From: Halalkalibacter oceani
Lineage (GTDB): Bacteria > Bacillota > Bacilli > Bacillales > Bacillaceae_D
Assembly (NCBI RefSeq): GCF_023715705.1
Contig: NZ_JAMBOS010000008.1
Coordinates: forward strand, 93,859 to 157,858
Direction of reading: 5' to 3'
Length of the DNA stretch: 64,000 bases
A program made the position numbers and the translations under genes. Numbering within the stretch: the first letter of the stretch is position 1; each line of letters begins with the position of its first letter. A model generated the notes under the pieces. That model was given only the letters and a program-made list of their open reading frames with translations. It did no database searches and had not been told where the DNA came from. Of this stretch, positions 53,248 through 63,640 are shown piece after piece.

Positions 53248-54789
53248 GTGAACGAGTTAAACCAGGAAATGATCGTTGTTCTTGATTTCGGGGGACAGTA
53301 CAACCAGCTGATTACACGGAGAATCCGTGATTTAGGGGTCTATAGTGAACTGCATTCCAATAAGATCACAGCAGATGAGCTGAAAAAAATGAACCTGAAA
53401 GGGATTATTTTTTCGGGCGGCCCAAATAGTGCTTATGTCGAAGGAGCGCCGAAATGTGATCCGGCCATCTTTGAGTTGGATGTACCGATTTTAGGGATTT
53501 GCTACGGCATGCAGCTGATGACCCAGCATTTTGGCGGGCGCGTTGAAGCCGCTGAGCATCGTGAATACGGAAAAGCGCGGATTAAAGTCGAAAACCAGTC
53601 CGATTTATTCCTCGGTCTTCCGATAGAGCAGTCTGTCTGGATGAGTCATGGTGACTTAATTGTTGCTCCGCCGGATGGTTTTGTCGTTGATGCTTCCAAC
53701 CCTTCTTGCCCGGTGGCGGCGATGAGTGATGAAAGCCGTAAGCTTTATGGCGTACAATTCCATCCGGAGGTACGGCATTCTGAGTTTGGCGACGCCTTAT
53801 TAAAGAATTTCGCCTTTGAAGTATGTCAGTGCGCGGGTGAATGGTCGATGGAGAATTTCATCGAGGAAGAAATTGTGAAGATCCGTGAACAGGTAGGGGA
53901 CAAGCAGGTGCTTTGCGCCTTGAGCGGCGGTGTTGATTCCTCGGTCGTGGCTGTTTTAATTCATAAAGCGATTGGCGATCAGTTAACATGTATGTTCATT
54001 GACCACGGACTGCTCCGGAAGGACGAAGCGGAAAGTGTGATGAAAACGTTCAGTGAAGGCTTTAACATGAACGTCATTAAAATCGATGCCCAGGAGCGCT
54101 TTTTGTCGAAGTTAAAAGGTGTCTCTGACCCGGAACAAAAACGTAAAATTATCGGAAATGAATTTATTTATGTGTTTGAGGAAGAGGCTGGCAAGCTGAA
54201 GGACATGGATTTCCTTGCTCAAGGAACACTCTATACCGACATCATTGAGAGCGGAACCGATACGGCGCAAACGATTAAATCGCATCACAATGTCGGCGGC
54301 CTGCCTGAAGATATGAGCTTTACGTTAATCGAACCGCTAAACGCTCTTTTCAAGGATGAAGTGCGCAAAGTCGGGACAGAGCTCGGCATTCCTGACGAAA
54401 TCGTCTGGCGCCAGCCGTTCCCGGGACCTGGTCTGGGCATCCGTGTCCTCGGTGAAATTACGGAAGAAAAGCTTGAGATCGTGCGCGAGTCCGACGCCAT
54501 TTTACGCGAGGAAATTAAAAAGGCTGGGCTGGACCGCGAAATTTGGCAATACTTCACCGCACTTCCTAACATGCGAAGCGTCGGTGTAATGGGAGACGCG
54601 CGGACGTATGATTACACCGTCGGCATTCGCGCCGTTACATCAATCGACGGCATGACATCCGACTGGGCGCGGATTCCGTGGGATGTGCTGGAGTTGATTT
54701 CAACGCGGATTGTCAATGAAGTCAAGCACGTCAACCGCGTAGTGTATGACATTACATCAAAGCCGCCAGCGACGATTGAGTGGGAATAG
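53248..54789 (+). CDS. guaA: GMP synthase (glutamine-hydrolysing)
   Basis: Makes GMP from XMP, glutamine and ATP. The N-terminal class-I amidotransferase has the catalytic Cys in LGICYGMQ, then QFHPEVRHS with its His and Glu. The ATP-pyrophosphatase domain has [14 protein letters not shown]. The dimerisation domain ends in the family C-terminus [10 protein letters not shown]. Length (513-516 aa) is normal. The frame opens at GTG 53239, nearly touching AAAGG; GTG 53248 gives better spacing and an N-terminus of B. subtilis length, so it is preferred but not certain. Controlled by the upstream guanine riboswitch. Confidence 0.96.
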   Translation: MNELNQEMIVVLDFGGQYNQLITRRIRDLGVYSELHSNKITADELKKMNLKGIIFSGGPNSAYVEGAPKCDPAIFELDVPILGICYGMQLMTQHFGGRVEAAEHREYGKARIKVENQSDLFLGLPIEQSVWMSHGDLIVAPPDGFVVDASNPSCPVAAMSDESRKLYGVQFHPEVRHSEFGDALLKNFAFEVCQCAGEWSMENFIEEEIVKIREQVGDKQVLCALSGGVDSSVVAVLIHKAIGDQLTCMFIDHGLLRKDEAESVMKTFSEGFNMNVIKIDAQERFLSKLKGVSDPEQKRKIIGNEFIYVFEEEAGKLKDMDFLAQGTLYTDIIESGTDTAQTIKSHHNVGGLPEDMSFTLIEPLNALFKDEVRKVGTELGIPDEIVWRQPFPGPGLGIRVLGEITEEKLEIVRESDAILREEIKKAGLDREIWQYFTALPNMRSVGVMGDARTYDYTVGIRAVTSIDGMTSDWARIPWDVLELISTRIVNEVKHVNRVVYDITSKPPATIEWE

Positions 54790-54799
54790 AAGAGGAAAG

Positions 54800-54834
54800 C
54801 GACAGGTCTGGATATATCCAGACCTGTCGTATTT
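54800..54834 (+). terminator. Terminator of guaA
   Basis: The palindrome GACAGGTCTGGATATATCCA and its completion (54801-54828) form a perfect stem of up to 14 pairs, followed by TATTTTT. Confidence 0.92.
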
Positions 54835-54949
54835 TTGTGAAATGAAAAAGTTTCTCCACAATGCTGTTATTTAACAAGCATACGGAGGAGCTTCTTTTGT
54901 TTCTATTCTAAATATTCAACTTGAAAACGTAGGATAACTTCATTATAAT

Positions 54950-54964
54950 TGATAATGATCATCA
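54950..54964. promoter_or_regulatory. Fur box upstream of the siderophore uptake operon
   Basis: TGATAATGATCATCA matches the 7-1-7 Fur consensus TGATAATNATTATCA with one mismatch in the right arm. It is 65 bases before the binding-protein ATG. The operon should be repressed when iron is plentiful. Confidence 0.88.
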
Positions 54965-55029
54965 ATGTCATTTAGTGGGATCGATAACAACATGCTCGAC
55001 AAATACATAGGAGACAGGAAGGTTTACAT

Positions 55030-56097
55030 ATGCAAAACAAAAAATCGCTTTTATTAGTTTGGACGCTCGTCATTACGATCGCTTTGGTATTATTCGGTTG
55101 TTCCAGTCAATCATCAACAGATGAGGCAGAGCAGCCTAGTGATGAAAGAGAGGGATCAGAGACTGCAACGGAAACGGATTCTCAATTCCCGATTACGATT
55201 AATCATGCTTTAGGTGAGGCTGTTATTGAAAGCAAGCCGGAACGAGTTGTAACGATTCAGTGGGCAAACCAGGATGTTGCATTAGCATTAGGCGTAGTGC
55301 CGGTCGGTTTTTCGGCGGCTAACTTTGGGGTTCAAGATGATAGTGGATTATTACCATGGACAAAAGAAAAGCTGGATGAACTTGGCGAAGCGGCTCCCAA
55401 TGTATTTCATGATACGGACGGTTTAGACTTTGAAGCAATTGCTGATGCTAACCCGGACGTCATCCTTGCTGCCTATTCCGGCATTACTACAGAGGACTAT
55501 GAGACATTGATTGAAATTGCTCCCGTTGTTGCATATCCGACAGCCCCATGGGCGACGACATGGCGCGAGCAAATTGAATTCAACGCGGCAGGTATGGGCA
55601 TGCAAGCAGAAGGCGAGCAGCTCATTGAAGAAACAGAGGAATTAATTGCTGAAAAACTAAGTGCTTACCCGCAAATCAATGGAAAAAAAGTGGTGTGGGT
55701 TAACTTTTCAGCGACAGATTTATCCCAATTGCACATCTATACTCCAATTGATTCACGTGTCGCGTTTCTGGAAGAGTTCGGTTTGACTTATCCGGAAAGT
55801 GTGACTGACCTGATTACGGATCCAGAGAGTTACTCTTTACGATTGAGTGCTGAAAATGTCGAATCTTTATTCGATGCAGACATCATCGTTGGTTATGGCG
55901 ATGATGCACTCTATGAAACAATTAAAGCTGATCCAATTCTGGGCAAAATCCCGGCAGTTGAGCGAGGCTCCGTCGCATTTATTACAAGTGAGTCGCCACT
56001 GGTAGCAGCAGGGACTCCAAACCCGCTCTCCATCGCTTATACAATTGATGATTATTTAGAATTAATCGGTGAAGCAATTGATAAAATTGAAGAATAG
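55030..56097 (+). CDS. Iron-siderophore ABC transporter, substrate-binding lipoprotein
   Basis: A 355-residue FecB/FhuD-type binding protein. Signal peptide and lipobox LFGC place the lipid Cys at about residue 24. An acidic Ser/Thr-rich linker follows, then two lobes joined by a long helix. Conserved elements are PERVVTIQWANQDVALALGVVPVGF, LDFEAIADANPDVILAAYSG and a C-terminal AGTPNPLSIAYTIDDYLELI. It captures a ferric siderophore at the cell surface. The exact ligand cannot be read. First gene of a Fur-controlled operon of four. Confidence 0.93.
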   Translation: MQNKKSLLLVWTLVITIALVLFGCSSQSSTDEAEQPSDEREGSETATETDSQFPITINHALGEAVIESKPERVVTIQWANQDVALALGVVPVGFSAANFGVQDDSGLLPWTKEKLDELGEAAPNVFHDTDGLDFEAIADANPDVILAAYSGITTEDYETLIEIAPVVAYPTAPWATTWREQIEFNAAGMGMQAEGEQLIEETEELIAEKLSAYPQINGKKVVWVNFSATDLSQLHIYTPIDSRVAFLEEFGLTYPESVTDLITDPESYSLRLSAENVESLFDADIIVGYGDDALYETIKADPILGKIPAVERGSVAFITSESPLVAAGTPNPLSIAYTIDDYLELIGEAIDKIEE

Positions 56098-57130
56098 TAC
56101 TTCAGATTCTGAAATAAAGCAACTTGATTTACGGGTACCGAAGCATTTTTCGCTTATTTTAATACTGGGTCTGATTTTATTAGCAGCTACCATCATCGCT
56201 TCTTTTGTATTAGGAGCCAGGGTGGTCAGTGTCCAGGAAGTAATGGATGGTCTGTTTTATCAAAACCAGGATTCCTACGGCGCAAGCGTCGTGCAAAAAC
56301 GGGTTTCGCGTACGATTTTCAGTTTGTGCTGTGGGGGAGCGTTAGGGATTGCCGGTGTCCTGATGCAATCTGTAACCCGCAACCCATTAGCTGACCCGAG
56401 TATTTTAGGTGTGAATACAGGAGCAGCCTTGTTTGTAGTGAGCGGTATTACATTTTTTAATATTACTACGGCAAGCCAGTACATTTGGTTAGCTTTAATC
56501 GGAGCTGCTGTTACGACCGTATTCGTTTTCGGCATAGGCTCTATGGGGCGCGGTGGAGCAACGCCAATAAAATTAGTGTTAGCCGGGGCTGCAACTACTG
56601 CAGCTCTTTCTTCGCTCGTAACGGCCATTTTGATTCCAAGTCAATATGCGATGGATCAATTTAGATTCTGGCAGGTAGGAAGTGTCGGCTCTGGGTCATG
56701 GGAGTCAATCACCATCTTCATTCCTTTTTTACTTATTGGCATGACCCTGGCGTTTATCACGGCCCCGGCATTGAATGCATTAGCATTAGGTGATGATGTG
56801 GCGACAGGCTTAGGAGTGCGTCCGGGGCTATTGAGAGTAGGCGCGATTTGCGCCGGTGTTATTTTATGCGGCGTCACGACCGCCCTGGCTGGTCCGATCG
56901 GTTTTATTGGTCTTTTGGCTACTCATGCTATGCGTTTCGTTATTGGACCGGATTTACGCTTTTTAATCCCTATGTCGGCATTGGCAGGGGCGATTATTTT
57001 AACATTATCTGATGTGGCAGGCAGGCTCCTTGGAAGTCCGGGAGAACTCGAAGTAGGTATTATTACGGCGTTTATCGGTGCGCCGATCCTCATCTTACTG
57101 GCAAAGAGATCGAAGGTGAGGGCATTATGA
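56069..57130 (+). CDS. FecCD-family siderophore permease, first subunit
   Basis: A 353-residue membrane protein with about nine or ten segments and the FecCD marks LPR-like RVSRTIFSLCCGGALGIAGVLMQSVTRNPLADPSILGVNTGA and GPIGFIGLLATHAMRF. The frame starts with GTG 56069, inside the binding-protein gene (29-base overlap). TTG codons at 56078 or 56087 are alternatives, so the exact start is uncertain. It forms the channel with the next gene product. Confidence 0.92.
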   Translation: MKQLIKLKNSTSDSEIKQLDLRVPKHFSLILILGLILLAATIIASFVLGARVVSVQEVMDGLFYQNQDSYGASVVQKRVSRTIFSLCCGGALGIAGVLMQSVTRNPLADPSILGVNTGAALFVVSGITFFNITTASQYIWLALIGAAVTTVFVFGIGSMGRGGATPIKLVLAGAATTAALSSLVTAILIPSQYAMDQFRFWQVGSVGSGSWESITIFIPFLLIGMTLAFITAPALNALALGDDVATGLGVRPGLLRVGAICAGVILCGVTTALAGPIGFIGLLATHAMRFVIGPDLRFLIPMSALAGAIILTLSDVAGRLLGSPGELEVGIITAFIGAPILILLAKRSKVRAL

Positions 57131-58164
57131 GAATTCAATCAGCTGAAGTCAATGAGATTATGCTCGAGATGCGTAAAAGAAAAAGACGCTGGCTTATAGT
57201 TACCTCTTTATTGGCCGTCTTGGCTGTTGTTCTTTGTTGTGCGATGCTCTTATTAGGGAACACGATTTATCCGGTCGGTGTTGTGATTCGAACATTAATG
57301 GGAGAAGAAATTGCAGGAGCTGACTTTGCCGTTAATACGATTCGGCTCCCAAGAATGATCACCGGTTTATTTGCGGGATTTGCCTTTGGTGTGGCCGGTT
57401 ATATTTTTCAAACGATCTTACGGAATCCATTAGCTAACCCAAATATATTAGGCATTACATCGGGGTCCAGTGCAGCTGCTGTGTTTTGCATTACCGTGTT
57501 GCATCTAAACAATACAGCGATATCATTCGCGGCTGTCATTGCAGGATTAGCAACAGTCATCGTGATGTATTTTTTAGCTCGTGGCCGGTCATTTTCAATT
57601 GGGCGCTTGATTATTATCGGAATTGGGATGCAGGCGATGCTCGATGCGGTCATTTCCTATTTAATTCTCAGAAGCGCTCAGCAGGATATTGCGGAAGTAT
57701 TAAGATGGTTAAGCGGCAGTTTAAACGGTGCAAAAATGAGTGCAGTCCTTCCTTTAATTATCATAGTTGTTGCTTTGGCACCGGTTATGTTGGTGCTTAG
57801 CAAACAGTTAAGCATGCTGGAGTTAGGAGATCAAATGGCGACCTCGCTCGGTGTAGCTACCGATAAAACACGAGTCATTTTAATTGTAGGCTCCGTATTT
57901 ATGGTGGCGATTGCGACAGCAACAACAGGCCCAATTGCCTTTGTATCGTTTTTAGCGGGACCAATTGCGAACCGCTTAGTCGGTGTTAGTGCTTCAAATA
58001 TTCTTCCGGCAGGTTTAGTCGGTGCCAATCTAGTATTATTTGCAGATTTAATTGGACAATTTGCATTTGAATATAGATTTCCTGTGGGTGTTATAACGGG
58101 CATACTCGGAGCGCCATATTTAATTTATTTGCTAATCCGGATGAACCGAAAAGGAGAATTGTAA
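57127..58164 (+). CDS. FecCD-family siderophore permease, second subunit
   Basis: A 345-residue paralogue of the preceding permease, with IRLPRMITGLFAGFAFGVAGYIFQ, LRNPLANPNILGITSGSSAA and GPIAFVSFLAGPIANRLVG. ATG overlaps the previous stop (ATGA), and its own last base overlaps the next ATG. Tight coupling fits a heterodimeric channel. Confidence 0.93.
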   Translation: MRIQSAEVNEIMLEMRKRKRRWLIVTSLLAVLAVVLCCAMLLLGNTIYPVGVVIRTLMGEEIAGADFAVNTIRLPRMITGLFAGFAFGVAGYIFQTILRNPLANPNILGITSGSSAAAVFCITVLHLNNTAISFAAVIAGLATVIVMYFLARGRSFSIGRLIIIGIGMQAMLDAVISYLILRSAQQDIAEVLRWLSGSLNGAKMSAVLPLIIIVVALAPVMLVLSKQLSMLELGDQMATSLGVATDKTRVILIVGSVFMVAIATATTGPIAFVSFLAGPIANRLVGVSASNILPAGLVGANLVLFADLIGQFAFEYRFPVGVITGILGAPYLIYLLIRMNRKGEL

Positions 58165-58967
58165 TGAGCAACACGCATGTTTTTCGAGCGGAGCGTCTTG
58201 TTTCCGGCTATGATAACAAGACGATTATTGATGAAATTGATCTTGAAATTCCGAAAAATAAAATCAGCGTCATTATTGGCGCAAATGGATGTGGGAAATC
58301 AACTCTTTTGAAAACAATGGCCAAGCTTATTAAGCCGACAGGAGGGGAAGTCACGCTTGATGGGAAGGCGATCCACAAATACCCGCCTAAGCAATTAGCG
58401 CGTACGTTAGGGCTGCTTCCGCAATCTCCCGTAGTACCGGACGGGATTACTGTCGCAGATTTGGTCGGGCGGGGAAGATTCCCGCATCAATCCTTATTCA
58501 GTGGATGGTCGAAAAAGGATTATGAAGCTGTGGAAGATGCTATGGAATTTATGAATATAATGGAGTTTGCGAATCAGGATATTGATGAGCTTTCAGGTGG
58601 TCAAAGACAGCGCGTGTGGATTGCAATGGCCCTGGCCCAGCAAACAGATATTTTGCTATTAGATGAACCGACGACCTTTTTGGATATCATCTATCAGATA
58701 GAGATACTTGACTTGCTTACAAATCTGAATCACCAGTTTGGGACAACGATTGTGATGGTATTGCATGATATTAATTTATCGGCCCGCTATGCAGATTATA
58801 TTTTTGCGGTGAAAAAAGGACGTCTTGTCGCCGAAGGCAAGCCTGCTGAGGTCCTGACAAGTGATTTAGTAAAGACAGTCTTTGATTTAGACTGTGTTGT
58901 CATTCCGGACCCGATCTCTGATACCCCATTAGTGATTCCAAAAGGACGGTATCATGTAACGGATTGA
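58164..58967 (+). CDS. Siderophore ABC transporter ATPase
   Basis: A 267-residue FecE/FhuC-type ATPase with Walker A GANGCGKST near residue 38, Q-loop LLPQSP, signature LSGGQRQR near 142, Walker B ILLLDEPTTFLDI near 162 and the H-loop LHDINLSARYADY. It powers uptake through the two FecCD subunits. It ends the operon and is followed by a CTGAAAAA/TTTTTCAG hairpin. Confidence 0.95.
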   Translation: MSNTHVFRAERLVSGYDNKTIIDEIDLEIPKNKISVIIGANGCGKSTLLKTMAKLIKPTGGEVTLDGKAIHKYPPKQLARTLGLLPQSPVVPDGITVADLVGRGRFPHQSLFSGWSKKDYEAVEDAMEFMNIMEFANQDIDELSGGQRQRVWIAMALAQQTDILLLDEPTTFLDIIYQIEILDLLTNLNHQFGTTIVMVLHDINLSARYADYIFAVKKGRLVAEGKPAEVLTSDLVKTVFDLDCVVIPDPISDTPLVIPKGRYHVTD

Positions 58968-59018
58968 ACGGTTTGCAGCGCTCGGTCGTTCTATAAAAAG
59001 CTGCAATTGACGAAGCTG

Positions 59019-59047
59019 CTGAAAAAGTACGATTTTCATTTTTTCAG
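59019..59047 (+). terminator. Terminator-like hairpin after the siderophore operon
   Basis: CTGAAAAA (59019-59026) with TTTTTCAG (59040-59047). The core resembles the hairpin at 40310-40350. The remaining bases to 59265 show no gene. Confidence 0.55.
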
Positions 59048-59265
59048 TGGCCTCCAATTGACAGGTCTGTTGATAAGGCGATAAAATTTGGATAGTAGTC
59101 TCTGAAAAGATTTAATCGGTAAGTGGGACTGTGAAGGCGGAAGTATAATAGGCGAATATTAAATAATTATATTGTATTAACGTTCGGATTTTTCTTGACA
59201 ACAGATAGGTTGATTGCTACACTTCTTATGGATGAATGAGAGAGACTTCTCTCCTTTCGTATTTA

Positions 59266-59336
59266 TTTTCGTATAACTGCAGGAATATGGCCTGCAAGTC
59301 TCTACCAAGCTGCCGTAAATAGCTTGACTACGAAAA
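59266..59336 (+). ncRNA. Guanine-type purine riboswitch upstream of pbuG
   Basis: P1 pairs TTTTCGTA with TACGAAAA. P2 is CTGCAGG/CCTGCAAG with loop AATATGG, and P3 is CAAGCT/AGCTTG. The conserved core AAGTCTCTACC and the closing GACTACG carry the C that specifies guanine (or hypoxanthine). Its expression platform is the terminator at 59384-59417. Confidence 0.94.
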
Positions 59337-59383
59337 ATCAACCTATTCCACAAATAAACGGAATATGTCGGATTTTTTGAGGA

Positions 59384-59417
59384 AAGCTTTAGGCAAAGAA
59401 GGGCCTGAAGCTTTTTT
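59384..59417 (+). terminator. Riboswitch-controlled terminator of pbuG
   Basis: AAGCTTTAGGC (59384-59394) pairs with GCCTGAAGCTT (59403-59413) and runs into six T (59412-59417). An outer pairing, TTCCACAAA near 59348 with TTTGTGGAA near 59422, encloses it and may be part of the alternative fold. Confidence 0.85.
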
Positions 59418-59458
59418 CGTCGTTTGTGGAACAGAAAATATAAATTGGAGGCTATCAA

Positions 59459-60760
59459 ATGGATCGGTATTTTGGTTTTAAGGAGAATGGCACGTCCTAT
59501 CGGAAAGAAATCATCGCTGGTTTGACGACGTTTTTATCGATGGCTTATATCCTGTTTGTCAATCCTTCTATTCTTGGAGACGCAGGTATGGATCTTGGCG
59601 CTGTCTTTACGGCAACAGCACTGGCGGCGGCATTAGGGACATTGATCATGGGTCTGCTGGCGAACTACCCAATCGCCCTTGCACCGGGGATGGGGCTTAA
59701 CGCCTTTTTTGCTTATTCTGTCGTGCTCGGAATGGGGATTGACTGGCAAGTTGCTTTGTTCGGTGTGTTTATGTCTGGTATTATTTTTATTCTTATTACG
59801 TTAGTTGGTGTTCGGGAGTTAATTATCAATGCGATTCCGGCTGAACTGAAATATGCAGCGGCGGCAGGTATCGGGCTATTCATCGCCTTTATCGGTTTGA
59901 AAAACGCCGGTATTGTCGTACCATCCGAAGCGACGGCTGTCGAGCTTGGCATCATTCACGCGCCGACGACGTTGCTTGCTATTTTCGGTTTGGTGATTAC
60001 GGTTATTCTGATGGTGCGTGGCGTAAAGGGCGGAATTTTCTACGGGATGATTCTCACTTCACTTGCCGGGGTGATCACAGGTGTCATTGATATGCCTGAC
60101 GGTATCATTGGCGCTGTGCCTTCGCTTGCTCCGACTTTTGGACAAGCATTTGCGATTGACTGGTCGTCCGTCTTCACGGTACAGCTTCTTATCGTTATTC
60201 TCACATTTTTATTTGTTGATTTCTTTGATACGGCTGGAACGTTATACGGGGTGGCGAATCAGGCGGGCTTTGTCAAAGATAACAAGCTTCCACGGGCTAA
60301 TAAGGCGTTGCTTGCCGATTCAAGCGCGACATCTATTGGTGCGATTTTAGGAACGTCGACGACAACGGCGTACATCGAGTCTTCTTCTGGTGTCGCTGCG
60401 GGTGGTCGGACAGGCTTTGCGTCAGTGGTAACAGCTCTGTTATTCATCGTTGCGCTTTTCTTCTCGCCGCTGCTGGCAGTGGTGACAGATCAAGTGACGG
60501 CGCCGGCTTTAATTATCGTTGGTATTTTAATGGCGTCCTCTCTCGGTCAGATTGACTGGAAGAAGCTCGAAATTGCTATACCGGCCTTTTTGACCGTCGT
60601 GACGATGCCGTTAACTTACAGCATCGCAACCGGGATTGCGATCGGGTTCATTTTGTACCCTGTTACGATGATTTGTAGGGGGAAAGGGAAAGATGTTCAT
60701 CCAATTATGTATGTCCTATTCTTCGTCTTCTTAGCTTACTTTGGTTTCTTATCGGAGTAG
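59459..60760 (+). CDS. pbuG: Hypoxanthine/guanine permease (NCS2/AzgA family)
   Basis: A 433-residue purine permease with about 12-14 membrane segments. Family marks are TSYRKEIIAGLTTFLSMAYILFVNPSIL, the APGMGLNAFFAYSVV segment, FVDFFDTAGTLYGVANQAGF and STTTAYIESSSGVAAGGRTG. These fit the AzgA/PbuG branch. The guanine riboswitch upstream and the guaA neighbourhood (pbuG follows guaA in B. subtilis) support the name. ATG follows TTGGAGGC. Confidence 0.93.
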   Translation: MDRYFGFKENGTSYRKEIIAGLTTFLSMAYILFVNPSILGDAGMDLGAVFTATALAAALGTLIMGLLANYPIALAPGMGLNAFFAYSVVLGMGIDWQVALFGVFMSGIIFILITLVGVRELIINAIPAELKYAAAAGIGLFIAFIGLKNAGIVVPSEATAVELGIIHAPTTLLAIFGLVITVILMVRGVKGGIFYGMILTSLAGVITGVIDMPDGIIGAVPSLAPTFGQAFAIDWSSVFTVQLLIVILTFLFVDFFDTAGTLYGVANQAGFVKDNKLPRANKALLADSSATSIGAILGTSTTTAYIESSSGVAAGGRTGFASVVTALLFIVALFFSPLLAVVTDQVTAPALIIVGILMASSLGQIDWKKLEIAIPAFLTVVTMPLTYSIATGIAIGFILYPVTMICRGKGKDVHPIMYVLFFVFLAYFGFLSE

Positions 60761-60776
60761 GCCGACATGGAAAAAA

Positions 60777-60946
60777 GCTTGAGACAAAACTAGCTTTGGA
60801 CCTACTGGCAATGGCTTCACACGCCACAAGCCCGTTGTGAGAAACCCACTCACAACGGGCTTTAAAAGATCGTGGCGGTTCCGCTCATTGCTTGGAGGCT
60901 GGGCAAAAGGTAAAAAAAACAACCTTTTGTCCCAGCCTCTTTTTGC
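60777..60946 (+). repeat. Dispersed intergenic element, copy 2, with inserted hairpin
   Basis: The second copy of the element seen at 17769-17892. It starts GCTTGAGACAAAAC, shares the TTGGACCTA-TGGCAATGGCT and GTGGCGGTTCCGCTCATTG blocks, and ends GAGGCTGGGCAAAAGG...CCTTTTGTCCCAGCCTC plus TTTTT, a strong terminator. Between the blocks it carries an extra perfect hairpin at 60828-60862 (AAGCCCGTTGTGAG/CTCACAACGGGCTT), absent from copy 1. It lies between the convergent pbuG and Amt-chemoreceptor genes. Confidence 0.75.
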
Positions 60947-60954
60947 TCTTTTCC

Positions 60955-63255
60955 TTACGAGAGCGTTAACGTTGGGTTTGTTTTAAATTGATCAACACTT
61001 TGCCGCAGGGTATTGCTTTGTTTTTTCATTTTAATGGAGCTGTCACGAATCTCATCAGAAAGGGTGCTGGTGTCTTCGGCAATCGCATAAATGTCATCAA
61101 TTGTTTTGACGAGACTGTCCATCTCCTCCTGTTGCCGGAGGCGGTTATGCCCCATTTCAGAGGTTTCTTTGCTGATTTTATCGAGTTTTTTCACAAAGGA
61201 GGCTGTTTCATTGTTGACGGTTAGAATGCTTTCATCAATAAAGGTAAAGCGGCTCGGCAGCTGGGTGAGGCTTTTGTACAATGAGTGGAAGCTCGTCATA
61301 AATGTTTTTAACTGATTTTGCCCCGAATCGATAATCGTCGCATTTTCTTTTAAAATAGCTGAGATTTGCGTCGTCGCTTCCTGCGATTGATCTGCAAGTT
61401 TGCGAATTTCATCGGCGACAACGGAAAAGCCCTTGCCGTGCTCACCGGCGCGCGCGGCCTCAATTCTCGCATTAAGCGAGAGCAGGTTGATTTTTTCGGT
61501 AATTGAGTTGATCGTTGTAATAATATTCTCGATCTTTCCGGAGAATTGGGAAATCTGTTCAATATGATTACTCATTTGATCAACGGATTGATGGGTGTCG
61601 GCAGTTGATTCGGTTACATCAGCGAGAGAGGAGGACATCTCTCTTATCTCCAGCTGGATTGCATCAAATTTACTGCCAAGCTGTTCCATCGTACTAAAGG
61701 ATTCCTGAATCGTGGCGAGCACCTGTTCATCTGTCGCGAGCTCCTCTGCCAGCTGGTTTTTCGTTTTTGTGAAGTACTCCTTCGATTGGCCGATGTAATC
61801 CTTTTGTTGTCCGGAGCTTTTCTCGAGCTTCTCAGTCAGTGAGATTAGTTGATCTGAAGCGTGGAAAACAAAGTTCGATTCCGTCTTCACCTGTTCAATC
61901 AGGCTGTTTAGCCGCCGCAATAATGTATTAAAGGCGTGATGAAGCTCTGCTGTATCTTCGCCGGGTTCAACCCGCAATGTTTTCGTTAGATCGCCTTTCG
62001 CTGCGGCGATTTCCTGCATGGCGATAATCGAATCAACCATCGCGATCCGCTCCCCGTGTTCGGATACGTTTAAGCCGGCTTCCTCATCTTCACGGCTGAC
62101 ACGGAGTGGGTAAATTTTATTGATGCTCCAGTAGAGAATGTAACCAAGGCCGAACGCCCAAATGAAGGCGACGACTACGCCTATCCCTTGAACGCCGATT
62201 TGCTGCAGGCGGCTATCTAATGCTAAAAGTTCCGCCTTGCCCAAGAAGCCGATGGCAAGTGTGCCCCATGCTCCGGCGACGCCATGAACAGCAATCGCTC
62301 CGATCGCATCATCTACTTTTAATTTTCGCTCAATAAAATGTGAGGCGAGAACGACAATTGCTCCGCCGATTGCTCCGACGAGGAGTGAATTCAAGGGAGA
62401 CATGACATCAACTCCGGCAGTGATCGCAACAAGTCCGCCAAGAATTCCGTTTAGAATACTTTCGACATGGGGGCGTTGATATAGCCACCATGATACTGTT
62501 AAGGCGAGCAGACCGCCGGCGACAGCAGCGAGTTGCGTGTTCAGGGCAATCATGGCGATATTCGTATCAGCATAGGTCGTGGAGCCGGCATTAAAGCCGA
62601 ACCAGCCGAACCAGAGAATAAAAACCCCCAATGTCGCCATAACAGCATTGCTTCCTGTAAAAGAACGCGGTTCGCCATTCTCTGTATATTTTCCGATTCG
62701 CGGTCCGATGACAATCGCTGCTGCTAATGCGACCCATGCGCCAACAGAGTGGACGACGGTCGAACCGGCAAAATCCATAAAGCCGATTCCTTCGAGCCAG
62801 CCTTCCTGCCCTTCTTTCCAGAGACTTCCCCACGCCCAATGTCCGAAAAACGGATATATGACGAGAATGATCAAAATAGTGCCGATAACATAGCCTGAAA
62901 ATTTAACGCGCTCTGCTATCGCTCCGGATACAATTGTTGCGGCTGTTCCAGCGAATACAATTTGAAATAATAAAAATGCCCAATTCCATGGGTCCTCCTC
63001 CATTCCGCTGTAGAAGAATGAGTCGGTTCCAAATAACCCTCCTGCACTTTCCCCGAACATAATAGGAAAGCCGATAAGACTAAACAGGATAGTCGCGATA
63101 ATAATATCGACGACATTTTTCATCGCTACATTAATGGAGTTTTTTGCCCGGGTCATTCCGGCCTCTAGGGCAGTGAAGCCTGCCTGCATGATCAAAACGA
63201 GTATGCTGGCAAGAATCACCCAAACAAAGTTTAAGTGCATTTGTAACTCTTCCAC
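60955..63255 (-). CDS. Ammonium transporter fused to a methyl-accepting chemotaxis signalling domain
   Basis: A 766-residue fusion. Residues 1-400 are a complete Amt/Mep/Rh channel: [26 protein letters not shown], the conserved Asp and first pore His in [14 protein letters not shown], and the second pore His in [16 protein letters not shown]-like linker (about 410-475, [28 protein letters not shown]) leads to a coiled-coil MCP domain with the hairpin tip [33 protein letters not shown]. It should sense ammonium at the membrane and signal to CheA. TTG 63270 lies within the GGGAGGGG site, so GTG 63255 is chosen. Confidence 0.92.
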   Translation of the reverse strand: MEELQMHLNFVWVILASILVLIMQAGFTALEAGMTRAKNSINVAMKNVVDIIIATILFSLIGFPIMFGESAGGLFGTDSFFYSGMEEDPWNWAFLLFQIVFAGTAATIVSGAIAERVKFSGYVIGTILIILVIYPFFGHWAWGSLWKEGQEGWLEGIGFMDFAGSTVVHSVGAWVALAAAIVIGPRIGKYTENGEPRSFTGSNAVMATLGVFILWFGWFGFNAGSTTYADTNIAMIALNTQLAAVAGGLLALTVSWWLYQRPHVESILNGILGGLVAITAGVDVMSPLNSLLVGAIGGAIVVLASHFIERKLKVDDAIGAIAVHGVAGAWGTLAIGFLGKAELLALDSRLQQIGVQGIGVVVAFIWAFGLGYILYWSINKIYPLRVSREDEEAGLNVSEHGERIAMVDSIIAMQEIAAAKGDLTKTLRVEPGEDTAELHHAFNTLLRRLNSLIEQVKTESNFVFHASDQLISLTEKLEKSSGQQKDYIGQSKEYFTKTKNQLAEELATDEQVLATIQESFSTMEQLGSKFDAIQLEIREMSSSLADVTESTADTHQSVDQMSNHIEQISQFSGKIENIITTINSITEKINLLSLNARIEAARAGEHGKGFSVVADEIRKLADQSQEATTQISAILKENATIIDSGQNQLKTFMTSFHSLYKSLTQLPSRFTFIDESILTVNNETASFVKKLDKISKETSEMGHNRLRQQEEMDSLVKTIDDIYAIAEDTSTLSDEIRDSSIKMKKQSNTLRQSVDQFKTNPTLTLS

Positions 63256-63494
63256 TTGATCCCCTCCCAAAAGCGAATATTCTGAATTTTAAGCTAAGAT
63301 TAGCATGTTGCGGGTAAAAAGTCCGAATGATCGAAAGGAAATCTGACATAAATTTTAGATAATATGACATGGATTTGCTCGGAATCTGACACGGAAGCGG
63401 GAATAACTTCCCCGATTGATAAAGGTTGAGCTACTTTTTTACTAGCTTTCATCCTAGTGCGTGGAGAACGCAGTAAAATTTTTGTTGAAAAGTG

Positions 63495-63523
63495 TTGACT
63501 TGTCCGAAATCGTTTGATAAGAT
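63495..63523 (+). promoter_or_regulatory. rRNA operon promoter
   Basis: TTGACT (63495-63500), exactly 17 bases, then TAAGAT (63518-63523). A leader with the Bacillus-type TTCTTTGAAAACTGAACAAA antitermination-like segment (from about 63555) follows before 16S rRNA. The stretch 63256-63480 before it holds no gene; the Amt-chemoreceptor promoter must lie there on the minus strand but was not identified. Confidence 0.88.
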
Positions 63524-63640
63524 GATCAAGTCGCTAACAAACGACGCTAACGAGTTCTTTGAAAACTGAACAAAAGCCAAGCGAAAAAAAGGTGACGAAT
63601 GTCACCGTCAAAAAAGTTTAAGAGCTTAATCAGCTCACCA

